Source of the DNA: Thermothielavioides terrestris NRRL 8126 | Taxonomy: Eukaryota > Ascomycota > Sordariomycetes > Sordariales > Chaetomiaceae | Length of the DNA: 64,000 nucleotides | Direction: 5' to 3' | Assembly: GCF_000226115.1 (NCBI RefSeq) | Contig: NC_016462.1 | Coordinates: 434,001-498,000, forward strand | Shown here: positions 44,393 to 57,849 of the stretch, in pieces | Layout of the letters: each line of letters opens with the position of its first letter | How positions within the stretch are numbered: the stretch's first letter is position 1 | Notes under the pieces: model-generated | What the model saw: only the letters and a program-made list of their open reading frames with translations | What the model was told of the DNA's origin: nothing | Databases searched by the model: none | Made by a program: the position numbers and the translations under genes

Positions 44393-45496
44393 ATATCGGT
44401 AATAGTTGTTTCTTTTAGAAATAGTAGCGAGGGACATTGTCCTAGAGAGGATAATAACTAAGATTATAATGTATATTACCCTATATCGAGCCTATTTTAG
44501 CCCTAGACTAGAAGCTAATAGTGTCCTAGATAGAACTATAATAACCGTAGTAACTCCTCTCGTTGTACTATTAGTAGCTATATTGTAGAGGGAGATTCTA
44601 ACGATAAGGATAACGCCCTTCTAGAGGAGGAGGGAGATATCTACCTTAATTATATTGAGTAGTTTCTTTATAGTAACTTAGTAGATTACATTCGAAGCTA
44701 GGGAGAAAGCTGCTTAGAATATACTAAAGCCTATACTAAGTGCTATTAGGATCTAATACTCTAGACGACGAACGCCTCTCTATACGCTAGTCTAAAACGC
44801 TTAGTTAAGTTTTATATCGATAACCAAGCCGTCGCTAAGCTTATTTAGAAGAAGACTAAGACTAAGCTAGCCTATTGTACTATTTTAATACTATAATTTA
44901 GTATTTTCGTATATAGCTTCTATAATATAATTGATATAGCTTTATAGCATTGGTCTCTAGTATACTCTACCTTTATACCTAATACACTTCTAGCCCCCCC
45001 TTCATCTCCTTCGACCCTAGGCTAGCGAGGAGCCCTAGTTCCGTACTAAGCTCCTTAGGACAACCTTACTATATAGTATTATAGCTACCTAGTTAAGTAT
45101 ATAGCGCAATATCTCGATTCCTTTTAACAAGAGAATCGGTATATTGCGGAGGCTGTTTATACTATAGCGTAGTCTTAGGCAATCGTCTTAGAGACGAATT
45201 TACGCCTTGTAGACTATATTATTACGTTTACTGCCCCCTTGCCTATCTATACCCCTTAGGGGTCTCGCCCCTGCCACTCTCCCTATACACGTTCCCCCGC
45301 CTATAACCTATACTATAGTCGACGCCCTTCCTCCCTAGTAGAGGATATACTATATACTTGTCAAGTACGTATATAGCCCTCGCCTCGGACCCTTTACGTC
45401 GTTGCTCTACCCCCTTATACACTTGCTTCGCCTATATACCTGTTCAAAGATAAGGAAGAGATTGCTAATATAGGTCCTATTATAGACCCTAAATAA
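44393..45496 (+). pseudogene. Antisense accessory frame of gypsy element 3 (368 codons)
   Basis: It lies opposite to the element's own gag-pol. From a start codon position (now ATA, from ATG) at 44,393 to a TAA at 45,494-45,496 there are exactly 368 codons, the same length as in element 1 and with no frameshift. Stops inside are TAG/TAA of RIP type. Visible pieces: YIVEGDSNDKDNALLEEEGD, CLEYTKAYTKCYQDLILQ-like, SLKRLVKFYIDNQAVAKL, RGALVPY, LRLVDYIITFTAPLPIYTP. The upstream region (43,960-44,390) with TATATATAG runs resembles that upstream of the frame in element 1. Family unknown. Confidence 0.6.
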
Positions 45497-45639
45497 GTGA
45501 CGCTACTAGTATATCCTATTGTTTTTTCGTATATAGTTCTGTTTTATCTAGGTTTAGGAGGATAACTAGACTTAGACGTATTATAGGTTTCCTATACCTA
45601 TATAGTTGTATTTGTCTAAGTAGCTAGTCTTTGTAGGGT

Positions 45640-48600
45640 AGTCTATATATAAATATAACGTTTCCCTTTCCTCCTTTAGTTCGATACTAGCCTATTATTA
45701 TATTACGTATCTCCCTACTTCTATTTAAACTTGTTGAATATAGTAGTCTCTAGGAAGTTCTCTAAAAGCTTCTACATTAGTTTGTTATAACCTATCTACT
45801 TAATATATACATCGCAGTTATTCCTTCTCCCTCTTATATTCTAAGCTTTGAGGATCGCCTCTACCCTATATTCCTATTAGGGAATACCCTCCTCCGATAT
45901 AACCTATATAGGGTCTAGTCTCTTATCTATAACTTTCTATAAAAGGAGTAGGTCGGAAGCCGCTTATTCAACTAAGTTAATATAGAAAGTTGGGTATAGA
46001 CTATTTAATACGTCGAGCGTCACTGTTAGTAGGATCGGCACTATAACCATCTTATACTTAGTATTTAGCTAGTTAAGCTTCTTACTAAGGCGGTTTGTCT
46101 TTATATTATATAGAAAGAGCTATACCTCGTCCTCTACCTAGAACCTCTTAGCTAGGCAGTAGGAGCGGTTTATATTCATCTACTACCGTTACTATATATA
46201 TATAATAGCTACTTAGGTCTACTCTATCCCCTCCTTTAGGTAACGGAGGAACTTAGCGGTATAACCTTCTAAGGATACTATAGACGTTATTAAGATTGTA
46301 ATAAGCTATATAAGGCTTATATCGAACTTATAGAAAAGGTAGTTCGGGCTTACTCTAATTATAGATAAGTCCCTATTATTGAATATAAACTGGTAGGCTA
46401 GGAGATATTTAGGCTAGTCGTACTATATAAAGGAGACGAAGATCTAGAGGATTGCCTATACCTCTTAGTTAACCTACTCTATCCCTCTATCTATCTAAGG
46501 ATAGTAAAAAGTCGATAGGAGTTGCTCTACCCCTATCGCCTTATACAATGTAGTCTAGAACCTATTTAGCTAGTCCAACCTATAGTCAGTTATAATTTAG
46601 GTTGGGAACCTATAGAAACGCTACTATATGTTATAGAATTAAAGGGTATACTCTTCCACTCCTATCGAATATATTACCTCGAGCTATATATACTTAGAAA
46701 GATGGTTGGTGATCACTATAAAGTAGCTAGATACTCCCTCGTCTCTTATAGAGAGGTTAGTTATAAAGTCAATAGAGATCTGTTTCTAAAAGCGATTAGG
46801 GATAGGCAAGGGCTATAGAAGCCTTTAATATAGCTATTGGAAAATCTTACTTTAACAGCACTAATTGCAGTTCCTAATAAACTACTTTATATTAGACGAT
46901 ATAAAGTCCTAGTAATAATCTCTCTAAAGCATTTTGAATAGCCTATTGTACTCTAGGTGTCCTAATATAGTCGAGTTATAAATCCGTTAGATGATCGTAG
47001 TAGTTAGAGGCTCCTATATAGAGAGCTAGAGATAGCTATAGAACTAGAGCGTGCCTTATATATTAAGAGAATAGTCTACGATCTAGGTCTATACTATATT
47101 CGCCTTCTTAAGAAACTTCTAAGCTCCGTTGTAGATAGCTTAGAGCTAATGAGTATAGTGCTTATCTTTAGCAATATCCTTGTTCTATAGGGCAACGAGC
47201 TACCTATCTTCGAAGAGCGTTTCTCCTATAGGTAGCCTAGCCTTCTCCTATATACTAGTCTAGTATACTTTGATCAAGGGAAGTAGCTAGGCGATACGCT
47301 AGTTGTCTTTAAGCTTGTTCTACTTACGCTAGGAGAGCGTATTAAAGTACAAGGCCTAGGATCCTAGCTAGTACTTTAGTTCGAAGTTGAACAAGGAGAG
47401 TGTCTCCGCCTATCTAGCCTATCGTTTGCTAATCGGATATAGCTAAGTGAAGTACTTAAGATTCTTATAGTCGATTAGGATAGTAAAGGGGGCTACTATA
47501 CTTCGAAGCTTCGTCGACTAGGCCTTAAGGTATAAGATAATAGCTAATAGCTCTTTATCGTAGATAGTATAGTTATATTTAGTAGAGCTTAGTTTTATAG
47601 AGTAGTAGGCTATAGGGTAAAGGACCCTGTCCTCCCTTCGCTAAGATAAATATCTACTAAGTACTATATTAGAATAGTCTACTTCTATAATCGTCTCCCT
47701 CTTAGGATCCTACTAGGCGAGGATCGGCTCTAATATAAATATAGCCTTAAGTATATCGAAGGCCTTCTATTCCTCCTTGCCCTAGTGGAATAGGACATTT
47801 TTATAGGTAAGATATATCAATGAGGCCGCCTTCTTAAAGAAGTTAGAGATAAAGTCGTAATAGAAGTTAGTGAACCTAAGGAAGCTCTATACTCCTTAGA
47901 CTCTATAGGGTACCTCCTACTTACGAATAGCCTTAATCTTCTTAGGGTCGAGGCGGATATAGACTCCTACCTCTATAATATACCCTAAGTACTTAACTTC
48001 CTTTATTGCGAATATACACTTCTTAAGGTCTAAGTTGAGGCCTATATTCCTTAGCCTCTAGAGGACCTTATATACCTTCCTTATATAGTCTTTCTAGCTT
48101 CTACTCAAGTATACTAAGACATTATTAAAGTACACTATTATATAGTCCCTTAGCGTTAAGCTAAAGGCGTTGTTGATATATCTCTAAAACGTTATAGAAA
48201 TACCTATAAGCCTAAAGGGGTAGACTAGCTATTTAAATAGCTTAAACCTTATATAAAACGCTATAAGGTGCTTATCCTCCTTAGCTATCTAGATACGATA
48301 GAAGGTAGCTTTAACGTCTAGCTTTATAAGCTATTTAGCCCTAGCTAGGGACTAAAGAGTCTCCTTAATCAAGGGGAGTAGATACTAATCCTACTTAGTG
48401 ATCTTGTTTAGAGCCTAGTAATCTATATAGAACCTTTATCCCCCTCCTAGCTTCTTTATAAGGAGGACTAAGGTAGCTACTAATAAAGAGTTTACTTAGA
48501 TCTATCCTTTGTCTATTAGGTCTACGACCTACTTCCAAATCTCTAGGAGGTAGTCCCTTAGTATATTGTACAAAGGTCCCTATAAGAGCTTAGGAGGTTT

Positions 48601-49255
48601 TTCGTCTAGGTCTATCTTAAGACGGATATAATAGTTGGCCTCCCTTTAATAGAGGGGCAGACTATTCGCCTTTTCTTTGTCGAAGAGGTCGGCGAAGTCT
48701 TGTAGCTCCTCTAGCAAAGCGATCTTTGGGTCTAGGTCGGCGTTGGGCTAGGAGATGGCCGCCCCTAGTATAGTAGTTATCTTATGGATACTAGTAATAA
48801 GGAACGTATCTTAGGCTCCTTTAGACTTTTTCTTTTATACCCTATAGGCTAAGCCTATAAACATCACGCCTATAATTAGAGTAGTATTAGTTTCTTTCTA
48901 CTACGAAGAGCATTTATATACCTATAGGCCACTTTGCGAATTGATAATAAGAACTCTATTAGCCAAGTCTAGTACGATCCTACAATAGTTTATCTAAGGG
49001 AGCTCTAGAATAACGTTATAGGCTAGTCCTAGGACTATATAGAATATAGTAGTACTAATCTACCTATCGATGTCCATTATAACCTAGGCGATATATATAA
49101 TTTTCTTTGTAATTTATACCCCTTTGACTATAATGCTTAGGGTATAGAGAGTCGATAAGCTTATTTACTCAATCCCTAACCGCTAATATACTCTTTTGCT
49201 AATAGCTTTATAGCTCTAGTACCTACTATCCACTTATATATTTATAAAACTAGAA
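45640..49255 (-). pseudogene. pol of gypsy element 3 with chromodomain
   Basis: Read right to left: protease, RT, RNase H, integrase and chromodomain. The RT box is at about 48,103-48,130 and has become FNNVLVYL (both Asp to Asn). The chromodomain lies at about 45,730-45,905 and the region with integrase Asp residues near 46,560-46,720. It is in the -1 frame relative to gag, as in elements 1 and 2. Confidence 0.82.
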
Positions 49256-50600
49256 GAGTTTAAAAAAACGAAGATTAAAAAAAGTAACTTATCTATTCTC
49301 TCTTTAATCTTTATAAACTTGTTCTATAAATGGCTAGGTCCTTTTAGCCCCTATATAAGACTTTATATAGGGGCTACTCTTTTCCCTCCTCCTCTTTAGA
49401 GAAGGAGTCCTCCTCTATCTATTTCTCGGCCTCTAGTTTATTGATATCGACCTAAGGAGCTAGCCTCTTAGCCAAGGCGAAGGAATAGGTAGCTACAAAG
49501 TGACCTTAGCGTCTATAATAGATATAAGCTCTAGCCTATTGACGCGCTATATATACTTCGTCGCTTACCTACTTCGCTTATAGTACGTTTATACCTCGCT
49601 TTCCTCTATTCTACTACTACTTTCCTCTATAGCCCCTATTAGCTCCCCCCTAGGTAGGGGCAATATAGGCTATATTAATCTCGGTTATCGGTATATCTCT
49701 GTCTATATCCTTCTCTATATCTATATTAGGCCCTAGTCGCTTACCCTAGGACCGCTAATGTCGTTCCTCTAGGTAAAGGACCTCTAAGTCGATAGCGATC
49801 TTATAGTACTTTACAATGGCTATAGCGTAGTCGTTCTATAGAACCCCCTGTCCTACTATAATATATTTCAACTTTAGGGAGAGGTATCGTTATAGTCTAA
49901 TAAATTGTACTTTATCGCTCTAATTAAGTCCTTTAGCCTTTAATAGCTTCGCCTTAAAGTGAATAAAGAAGGAGGAGAATAGTTCGTTATCTTCCTAGCG
50001 GAGTATATCTAGCTTTATTAAGGCTATAACCTACTTATAGGGGTCTATATAAATAGTTGTAAAGTACTTGAGGAACGCTCCTAGGTCATAATTATAGTAG
50101 GGCCCTCCCAACTTATAGAAGGCTATAACCTTAGCCTAAACTCCCTAGCTAAAGTTCCTTTAAATAAACATCTACTAGTCGTAGAGGCCTCTAATAAAGT
50201 TCTAGTCCACTACTAGGACGTATACCATTGTAGCCCTCTAGATAGTAAAGAGTTCCTTTTTACTATCGAAGGGTTGTCCTATAGGGAGGTGCTTCCACTA
50301 TATCCTAGGAGCTACTAGAGCTATAGCGTTAATTGTCAAAGCTAAAGTATAGGCTACTACAAAGGCATTTATAGTCTAAGCTATAGCGATCTAGGCTATA
50401 TAGAGTTCCTTAATAGTTGCGTTCTACTATACGATCGTTTCCTATAAGACTTAGAAGTGTTTGTAGACCTAGTCTAGGTCTAGAACCTATAGGACGCCTA
50501 GGTTGTTTATAGTAGCGTCTAGTCCGCTCGGTACTAGCGTCGAAACGCTCAGTATACTGCTCTCGTCTACGCCTAGAAGCAACAACTGCTCTATTTGCTA
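49256..50600 (-). pseudogene. gag of gypsy element 3, RIP-inactivated
   Basis: Homologous and colinear with gag of elements 1 and 2. The zinc knuckle at about 49,485-49,540 reads YYRRxGHFVATY with the Cys residues changed to Tyr. A run of A (T on the coding strand) near 49,262-49,290 marks the gag-pol junction. Confidence 0.77.
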
Positions 50601-50614
50601 GAAGGTAGTTGAAC
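50601..50614 (-). other. Self-priming-type PBS of gypsy element 3
   Basis: On the minus strand GTTCAACTACCTTC follows the LTR without a gap and is complementary to AAGGTAGTTGAAT inside the LTR (plus-strand 50,663-50,675). Confidence 0.62.
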
Positions 50615-50874
50615 TGTAATGTACTAGCCTTATAGTGTCTATAGATAAGTGTACGATGTTCTATTCAACTACCTTAAGGAGAGAAAAGGAGAAGTATAGG
50701 CTACGGTTCTCGCGCGTAGAGTTTTTAGGGGCTCGCGTATAGAGGGCTCGGGCCGATGTTATTCTAGGCGCGAGGCGGGTCCGCCTCGAGCCCGTGGCGA
50801 GCCCGTCATAGGACCGCTATAGATCCTAGGCGTAGCCCTATATACCTAGCCCGGGTATAGCCTGGTCCGTAACA
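50615..50874 (-). repeat. 5' LTR of gypsy element 3
   Basis: 260 bases; on the minus strand it starts TGTTACGGACC and ends ...GTACATTACA. It is less altered by RIP than the 3' LTR. Confidence 0.9.
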
Positions 50875-50879
50875 TCAAC

Positions 50880-51621
50880 CTTATATATAAACCACCTTTC
50901 CTATCCCTCTAAAGGGCGTCAATATCGGTATAGCTTACAACCTAGCTATAGGCACACCTCTAGTATGTTAAGCCTATATTATATACCTTAATAACTTGTA
51001 CTTAGATGGCCACCGCTAGACTATATTGCTAAATAGTGACCCTCACCAAGCTAAGTCGCTATAGGACGGCCTACACTAAGCTACGTCGCTTTAAGGTGGC
51101 CTATACTAGGCTAAGTCGTGTCTTAGCGGCTACTACTAGGCTACGTCGCCTCTTAGGCGGCCCCCCAACGCCAGTAGCCAAGATCTAAACGATCTAAACG
51201 ACCTAGATAACAACAATAGTAGACGCCACCTAGGCAACTATCTAAACAACCGCCTACCTTTCCTACCTTCTCTAAACTATAGTTATTAAGAGCATTTCTA
51301 TAATACTACTAGTATTAGAGATAGCTAATCTATCTCTACCTTTAAAATCAAGCGCGATAACATTGGCACTTTTAATCCTAGTTATAAAGACTCTAATAAT
51401 ATAGGTATTGTTATAGATAGTAAAAACGTGATTTTTACTAATATCTACTACTTTATCTAGCGTTTATCTACCTTTCTAGAGGACTCTAACACTAGCTACA
51501 ATATAGCCTAGCAGATCTTACACCTTCTACCTATAGTTCTTGCTAGCTAAGCCCTACTTTAGTAGAATAGCGAAGTCACTGTTTAGAAGTGCTTATAGTA
51601 GCGCTAAGCTAGCCTAAATAT
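50880..51621 (+). pseudogene. Third piece of the older retroelement: gag core
   Basis: After element 3 the older sequence resumes. From about 51,340 a frame reads RDNIGTFNPSYKDSNNIGIV, then FTNIYYFI, STFLEDSNTSYNIA and ILHLLPIVLAS. The pattern FNP-Y-D-N-G-VxD-K-F-D---F--R---FLED is one I associate with gag proteins of fungal LTR retroelements. It is cut at the 13-base LINE target site, CTAGCCTAAATAT (51,609-51,621), and resumes at 63,881. Repeats of GGCCTA-TA-T-AG-CTAAGTCG at 51,040-51,150 lie upstream. Confidence 0.55.
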
Positions 51622-51699
51622 TATTATTATTATTATTAATCTTATACCGAAGAGGCACTTTAGTGCTTCGCCACTAAGGGCAAGCGGTCCCTCCACCTT

Positions 51700-54600
51700 T
51701 ATATATACTACTTACGCGCAACGCCTATACTACGTTCCCGCTATATAGGGCGGGCCTCCCTAATTCCTTCTCTCCAACTCGCTAGAACTTACCTTTCTAG
51801 CCTAGTAGCGACGGAGATATAGTATAGCGGCCTACATAGCCCGTTGCACACCACTTACGTATACAATGCGCTCTTAGCGTAGATATCGCGGCTACTAGGC
51901 GTACTATATACTTATAAGAAACAGCTAGAGGTCGACCTTCCTACGCCTCTTCCTCCTCTTCTTACGCCTCTCGCCTATACCTAAGTTCTTGTAGCTAGCT
52001 ACTAGAGGCTCCTCTACTGTACTGTCCTAGCTACTATGCTCCTACTATATACCTATAGCGCTTTCTACTGCTCCCTTATATCTTGCCTCGCCCTTAACGT
52101 TTAGTTTAAATGTTAGCTAGTACTCTTATAGGCGCCTAGTATATATTAGCTATCCTATAATCCTTTAAGCGCCTCTCCTACTCCTAAGTAGCGTAAGCAA
52201 CGTATATTAGTCTTAGACGTAGGGTCTCCCTATAGTAACCGCAAAGTCCTTATAGTATATCGTAAAGTAGGCGACGGTCTTAGATACTTCGCTATAGCGG
52301 TAGAGCGGTATAGGTATATCCGGCACTCCCTTCTAGAATAGGAACTGCCTAAGGCCAATAGCCCTAGTGTATACCTATATAAAGAGGGAGCTCTATACCT
52401 TGCTAAGGTCCTTATACACCTATAGCACCTAAGTAGAAGGCTCTAAATTATATAGGTCTACCACTTCCCTATAGTACGCCCTCTCTAGCCTCCTAGCGTC
52501 TATATAGTGTATCTACATCTCTTTATATATCTTCTACTCCTCTACTATAGCTATATCTACATTAGTATATAGCTATAGCTCCTAGGGCCTCTAATCATCG
52601 TCTTCGTCACTCTTGTCCTACGCCTTTACTACTACCGCTAGGCGATATATAAGGAGCTAGTCCTTAGCCTATAGTTGCCTTTGCTCTATAGGAGACTCCC
52701 CCCTAGCTAGTCCTGCTACTAAGATGTAGTGTATATAGCGCTACTTCTTTAACCTTAATACTACCTTTATATAGATATTGCGTAGAAGCTATATAAACCT
52801 AGTTTTCTAGAGCCTCTATTCGGTATATACCGCTTAACGGTTAAAGTATAGATCGATAGGGGGTACCTAGGTCTTACTTTCTAGGTTATAGACTAGTATA
52901 GCCTTATATATACTAGCAACTACCTAGAGGTAGCCCAACTATATTGCGCTAAAGCTATATACAATCCTATAGGGAGTCCCTCTAATTAGCGTTGAAGTAT
53001 ACTACGCCGCTACTCTATATAAAAGGACGCTCCTAATGACTTTTATATAGATTTCCTAAGCTTATACGATATATACCTTATATATCTTTGCTATAAGTCT
53101 TATAAGGGTAAACTTCTATATAGCTATCTTAGCCTTAACTACCTTCTTATACACTTAAAACAAAAGCTTATAGTCTAGCTATACACCTAGGAACCTTGCT
53201 AACTCTATAGGTATAAGTCTTAGCTAACCTTCACTAAAGATATTAACGACCTCTATATATAGCTATTACACCTTTGTAAAGTAGATAAGCTCGCTCTTTA
53301 CTAGTTTAAACTATATCTCTTATTCTATAGCCTATTTCTCATACTTAGTAAACTCTCTCTCTAACGTATAGTAGTACACTAGTATATCCTATCTAAATAT
53401 AAGAAGGTTAGTATTATCTATATACTCGACTATTAAGAGCCTAGTATACACCTCGAGAGCGTAGAACAGAGGGGTAATAAAGAGGATAAATAGCATTAGC
53501 AATAGTAGCGAGCCCTATAGTATACCTTGCTATAGAGTCGTAGGCTTAGCTATAATCCTATCGAACTATAGGCGTACTATACAATCCTTAAAGTAGCTCT
53601 TTTGAAGTATAATTAGCTTCCTCTCGAAGCCTAGCTCCTAAAGTATATATAGTAGCTAGATCTAGTCGACCTAGTCGAAGGCGCCTTTCAAGTTTAATTG
53701 CAATAATAAAGCGTAGACGCTACACGCCTATACCGTCTTTACTATATTAGTTACTACCTAGATTGCTACCTCTATAGACCTATACTACTAGAAGCCTATC
53801 TATATCTCTAGGAGCAGCTTATACGCCTTAGCTATATATATTACTTAGTCTACGATAGCTACCTCGATAATCTTGCCTACTACGCTAAGCAGTGATATTA
53901 GGCGGTACGCCCCTACCTCCGTTAGCTATTCTAGAGACTTCACTAGCTTCCTAAGGACAACTACTTATATAGTATAGAATCTATATAGGAAGTGCTTTAG
54001 CTTAAAATAGACGTATATAATTATTATAAGCACCTCTAATAGCTTGCCCTCCTTATTATAGGCCTTAAGGAACTTGTTAGTAAAGAGGGTTTTGCTAAGT
54101 ACCTTGTTTAATCCTATATAGCTTATAATCTCTATAATTTTAGTATTATAGACCTCCTAGTTAATAGGCGTAGTGTTATAGAAAGACTCCTTAGGCTAAT
54201 CTTAGTTAAATATACTATTGTACTACGCCTATAGGGCAGGGAAGAAGCGCTCTACTAGCGCCTCTATCTTCTAGGCGTACGTTATAGCGCTCTAGGGCTT
54301 GTTAGGTCTTAGCTAGAGCGCTAGTAGCGCTAGCGGCTTAGGGCGTTGGTAGCTACGAAGCTATACCTACCTCTCGATATCCTATATTAGCTTCTACTCC
54401 CTCAACGCTTTAGCGAGTAAGTAGTACTAATATAGTGTCTACGACCGATGGACGTAGTACTTAAAACGCTATATTGCCTTATAGTAATACGCTTAGGAGC
54501 TTGCTATATAGCTTGACCACTAAGTATATTTAGCCCTCTTTACTTTTTATATTGCTTTATCGACTTCGAGGTTCTACTATAGCGTATAGGACCCTTAGTT

Positions 54601-55500
54601 AAGCTTATAGTATAGTACTACTATATTCGTAATACTAATTAGCTTATATATTAGGGTGTCTATTGTATCTTTAAGCTACTCTATTATATTAACCTCTCTT
54701 AGTAGGGTAAGGAACTGCGCTTTAGCTTTATACCTCTTATAGTTAAGTAGCGCCTAGCTATAGCCTACTAGTATAGTAGCTCTACCGCTACTCCTTTTTA
54801 GTGGTACTTTAGCTACCTAGGGTATATAGTCTAAGCCTACTAAGTTGAGTAGCCCTAGCTACTAAGCACTACTGCCCTATATTGCCTAGATATAGTCGAT
54901 TATACTATCTCTATTGCCCTACTAAACCTAGGTAGGTATATTATAAAATGTATAGAGCTCGAGCTTCTATTCTACTATAATCTAGAGTAGTGTACTCACT
55001 AATTAAGAGGTTCTATTGTACTTGTTCTATATTAGGTAGTAGGCATTAAAGTTACTTATAAGTATATTACACCCTTTTAGCTTCTGCTCTACTAGGGCGT
55101 AAAGCGGCGATCGCTATTCTAGCTCCTAGTTAGGCAAGTAGATAGACTATACTATAAGGGGATCCGACCTCTCCTTCTTAAACGTCACCGCCGCCTAATC
55201 TTCCCTAGCTTTAGTAGACTATAACGTGTAGTCAAGGCGCTTACTTATATATAGCGCTACCTTGCTAGCACTATATACTATCTTATATCGCCTACCTTAT
55301 CTATAGGGCAAGGTAGGCAAGGTTATAGTTAAATAGATCGGTAGCTCCTAAATCGCTACTAGGTCGAACTCTTCTCTCCCCTTTAGCGCCTAGTTGAGGT
55401 AGTGTCTACTACTATTAGTGTTCTAGTAGAGTACCTTTAACGTTATAGCTATATACTTAGCGTAGAGTAGGGGCCCTCGGTTATAATTATATTAAGCTAT
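51700..55500 (-). pseudogene. LINE ORF2: endonuclease and reverse transcriptase
   Basis: Starting near 55,480 the frame reads VLYQNTNSSRHYLN, then LKGREEFDLVAI and ALYISKRLDYTL, the opening of an APE-type endonuclease. The RT block contains QGILQGSLLLLLMLFILF near 53,530, then EYIDNTNLLIF at about 53,396-53,430 (normally YVDDTNLLAF; Asp to Asn by RIP). Close to the C-terminus the sequence YRYSEVSKTVAYFTIYYKDF near 52,250-52,310 corresponds to the Cys/His knuckle of fungal LINEs with Cys, His and Ser/Tyr replacements of RIP type. The protein would nick target DNA and copy the element RNA there. Confidence 0.78.
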
Positions 55501-55539
55501 AAAGCTAGCTCTATACTTATATTACGTAGGGGCGCTATA

Positions 55540-56893
55540 TAAGTAGCGCTCCTATTCTATACCCTAGATCTTTAGAACGTTTATAAAAGTACTTTAAATT
55601 GGAATAGGTCTATACCGTTAAAGCGCTCTACCCTCTAGATATTAGTAGGCTAGCCTACTTTAGTAGAGCGCTTCCTTAGGCGCTACTCCTTTAATTCGTC
55701 TTCTTAGCTTCTATACTATATATTCGCCTCTATTATTGTCGTTGCCTAAGGTTAGGGCATATAAAACGTAAGTAGGTAGTCGAGGAATTGCTCCTTTATA
55801 TACTTATACTACTCCTATATAACCTTATAGCTTATATTAAAGGCTATATAGGCACTTCTATAGTTAATGTACTTTAGCTAGTGCCTAGCTAGGTTAGTCT
55901 TTACTAGGTACTATACTTCTTACTCTTTTATAGTACTACTATCGCTATACGCTATATAGACGTAAACTAGATAGCGCGCCTCCTCCTTTTTATAGAATAT
56001 TGCCTTATACCCCTATTTCCTATATTTAAAGTATAGGATTGTATATATAGCGCCTTCGAAGCATTTATAAAGGTAGACTATATAGTCGAGCAGAATACTC
56101 TAATCAATAAGCCTTATAGCTTCCTTAACTATATAGAGCTTAATTAGTATATATATTGTCTATAGCCTTTAATCGCTCTCGGTACTGCCCTATAGCGTAT
56201 ATAGCCTTATATATATGACCTAGACCTTATTCTCTCTTGCTAGGTCTACTACTAAGTGGCTAAAGTCGTCTCTATACCTCGTTAAGACGGCTAGCTATAT
56301 ACTCTTCGCTAGTATCGTAAAGGTATAGCACTTAAGTACTACGGTCGCCCTAAATATAGTAGTGACCTACGCCTTATTATCCTTATTAGCGAACTATACC
56401 TAGCGATCCTCCTCGAATATAACTACTACGTTCCTACTCTTTAGTAGCTTCTATACTACAATAGTACCGCTTCTACCGCCCCCTATAGTTGCTCCCATTG
56501 TAGCTATAGCTACGTTTACCGCCTAGACTATGTCCTCTACGCTCCTATTGACAATATCTATAGGTATCTACCTAAAGTCGATTATAAGCTTGTAAAACAG
56601 CTTCTTTAATATATATTATATATAGCTCTTAAGTAGCTAGAACACTATCGTCGTAGCTATACCCTATCCTACTACCTAGGCCTAGGTCCTCGCCTATATA
56701 CCCCTAGCGCCTACCTATAGCCCAACCTTGTTCTTAATCTATATAACCTCCTCTTTTATATAGTCGACGCTTTTATATAGCTTATATATATTGTAAAGGT
56801 AGTTTAGCTCGTCTTAGAATACCTTATAGTAGTATATACGTATAGTAGCCTATATGTATAGCTATATCTCTAGTAACACTAAGGTATAGAATT
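55540..56893 (-). pseudogene. LINE ORF1 (gag-like), main part
   Basis: It continues from the piece at 63,765-63,550 after removal of the copia element. It contains ENKVQVIYIRLYTL, LLDYIVYLYKCFEGAIYTI and a knuckle region near 56,040 with Cys residues changed to Tyr, then YINYRSAYIAFNISYKV. Such ORF1 proteins bind LINE RNA. The N-terminal part with the ATG lies at 63,765. Confidence 0.65.
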
Positions 56894-57787
56894 TGTTAGA
56901 GAGACAGATTGTTATTGTGCCGGAGGAGAGGGCTGGCACAGAAGGGCAAGTTCGGAGGTATATACTAGAAGTGCAAAGTAGGTCGATTAGGAGGTATTGG
57001 AAAGATCGGAGGTTTAGCAGGGTGCTCTACGGGTGCAAGGTAAATGGTTCGGCAGGAGGGTTCAGAGGATAGTTTAGAAGGTTGGGAGCAGGATAGCTAA
57101 TCGCAAGCATATAAGGTCTTCGGACCCTAGTGCTATTGTGCTTTGTTACAGAGATGGCGTAGCGCAGATAGTGGTTGCGGCATATACAAAAATAGATCAA
57201 AGAAGTAGAGGCTACGAGTTCAACTCGCAAAAGGATCTATTCAGTTCAAGGTTCTATCTTCTAGAGCTAGGAGGCACTGCGGTATTTATAGTTCTAGAGC
57301 TATGGTATATACCTTAGCTGATTTGGCCAAGGTTCGGCTAATCGAAATATTCTAACAGAGCTATACTAGCCGTATTCAGCTAGGTTATCAAAGTATAACG
57401 TATAGAACTAATCAGAGCCGCACTAAACGTTCTAACAGAGCTGCACTAGCCGCATTTAGCTAAGTTATCAAAGTATAACGTTCAATATCCGTATACTCGG
57501 ATCTGAACGGCTCTGATCCAACAGTTCGGATCAGATACATTAGTTCTAACAGCTCGGATCTAATGACTTAGATCCACTTATCTAAATTCTATCTCAGCCG
57601 TTGTCAACCGTCAAGGTCAATAGCCGTTGGCAGTTGTTATCGAAAGCTAATAGCTATTACCAACTGTCAGTAACTGCCAAGGTATAAGTTATAGTACTAT
57701 AGTAGTTATAACATTATAGAACCTTTAGAGGGAGCTTTGTTATAGGGAATGCTTAGTATTAGTTATTTATATTGTTATATATTAACA
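56894..57787 (-). repeat. 3' LTR of the copia element
   Basis: 894 bases, no length difference from the other LTR. Differences seen by eye are transitions. Near 57,490-57,580 there are repeated GGATCTGA/GGATCAGA boxes. Confidence 0.92.
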
Positions 57788-57849
57788 CTCCCCTATAATC
57801 TTAGCTCTCGCTTAGATTAGTTATTTATATTGTTATTTGTTATTGCTCC

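Larger units (their letters stand above)
43318..50874 (-). mobile_element. Ty3/gypsy chromovirus 3, complete but RIP-inactivated
   Basis: 7,557 bases on the minus strand with 260-base LTRs and TSD TTAAC/TCAAC (43,313-43,317 and 50,875-50,879); the single difference is CA to TA, as RIP would cause. The LTRs and the antisense accessory frame match element 1 closely, so elements 1 and 3 are one family. Order from right to left: LTR, PBS, gag, pol with chromodomain, antisense frame, polypurine tract, LTR. Confidence 0.92.
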
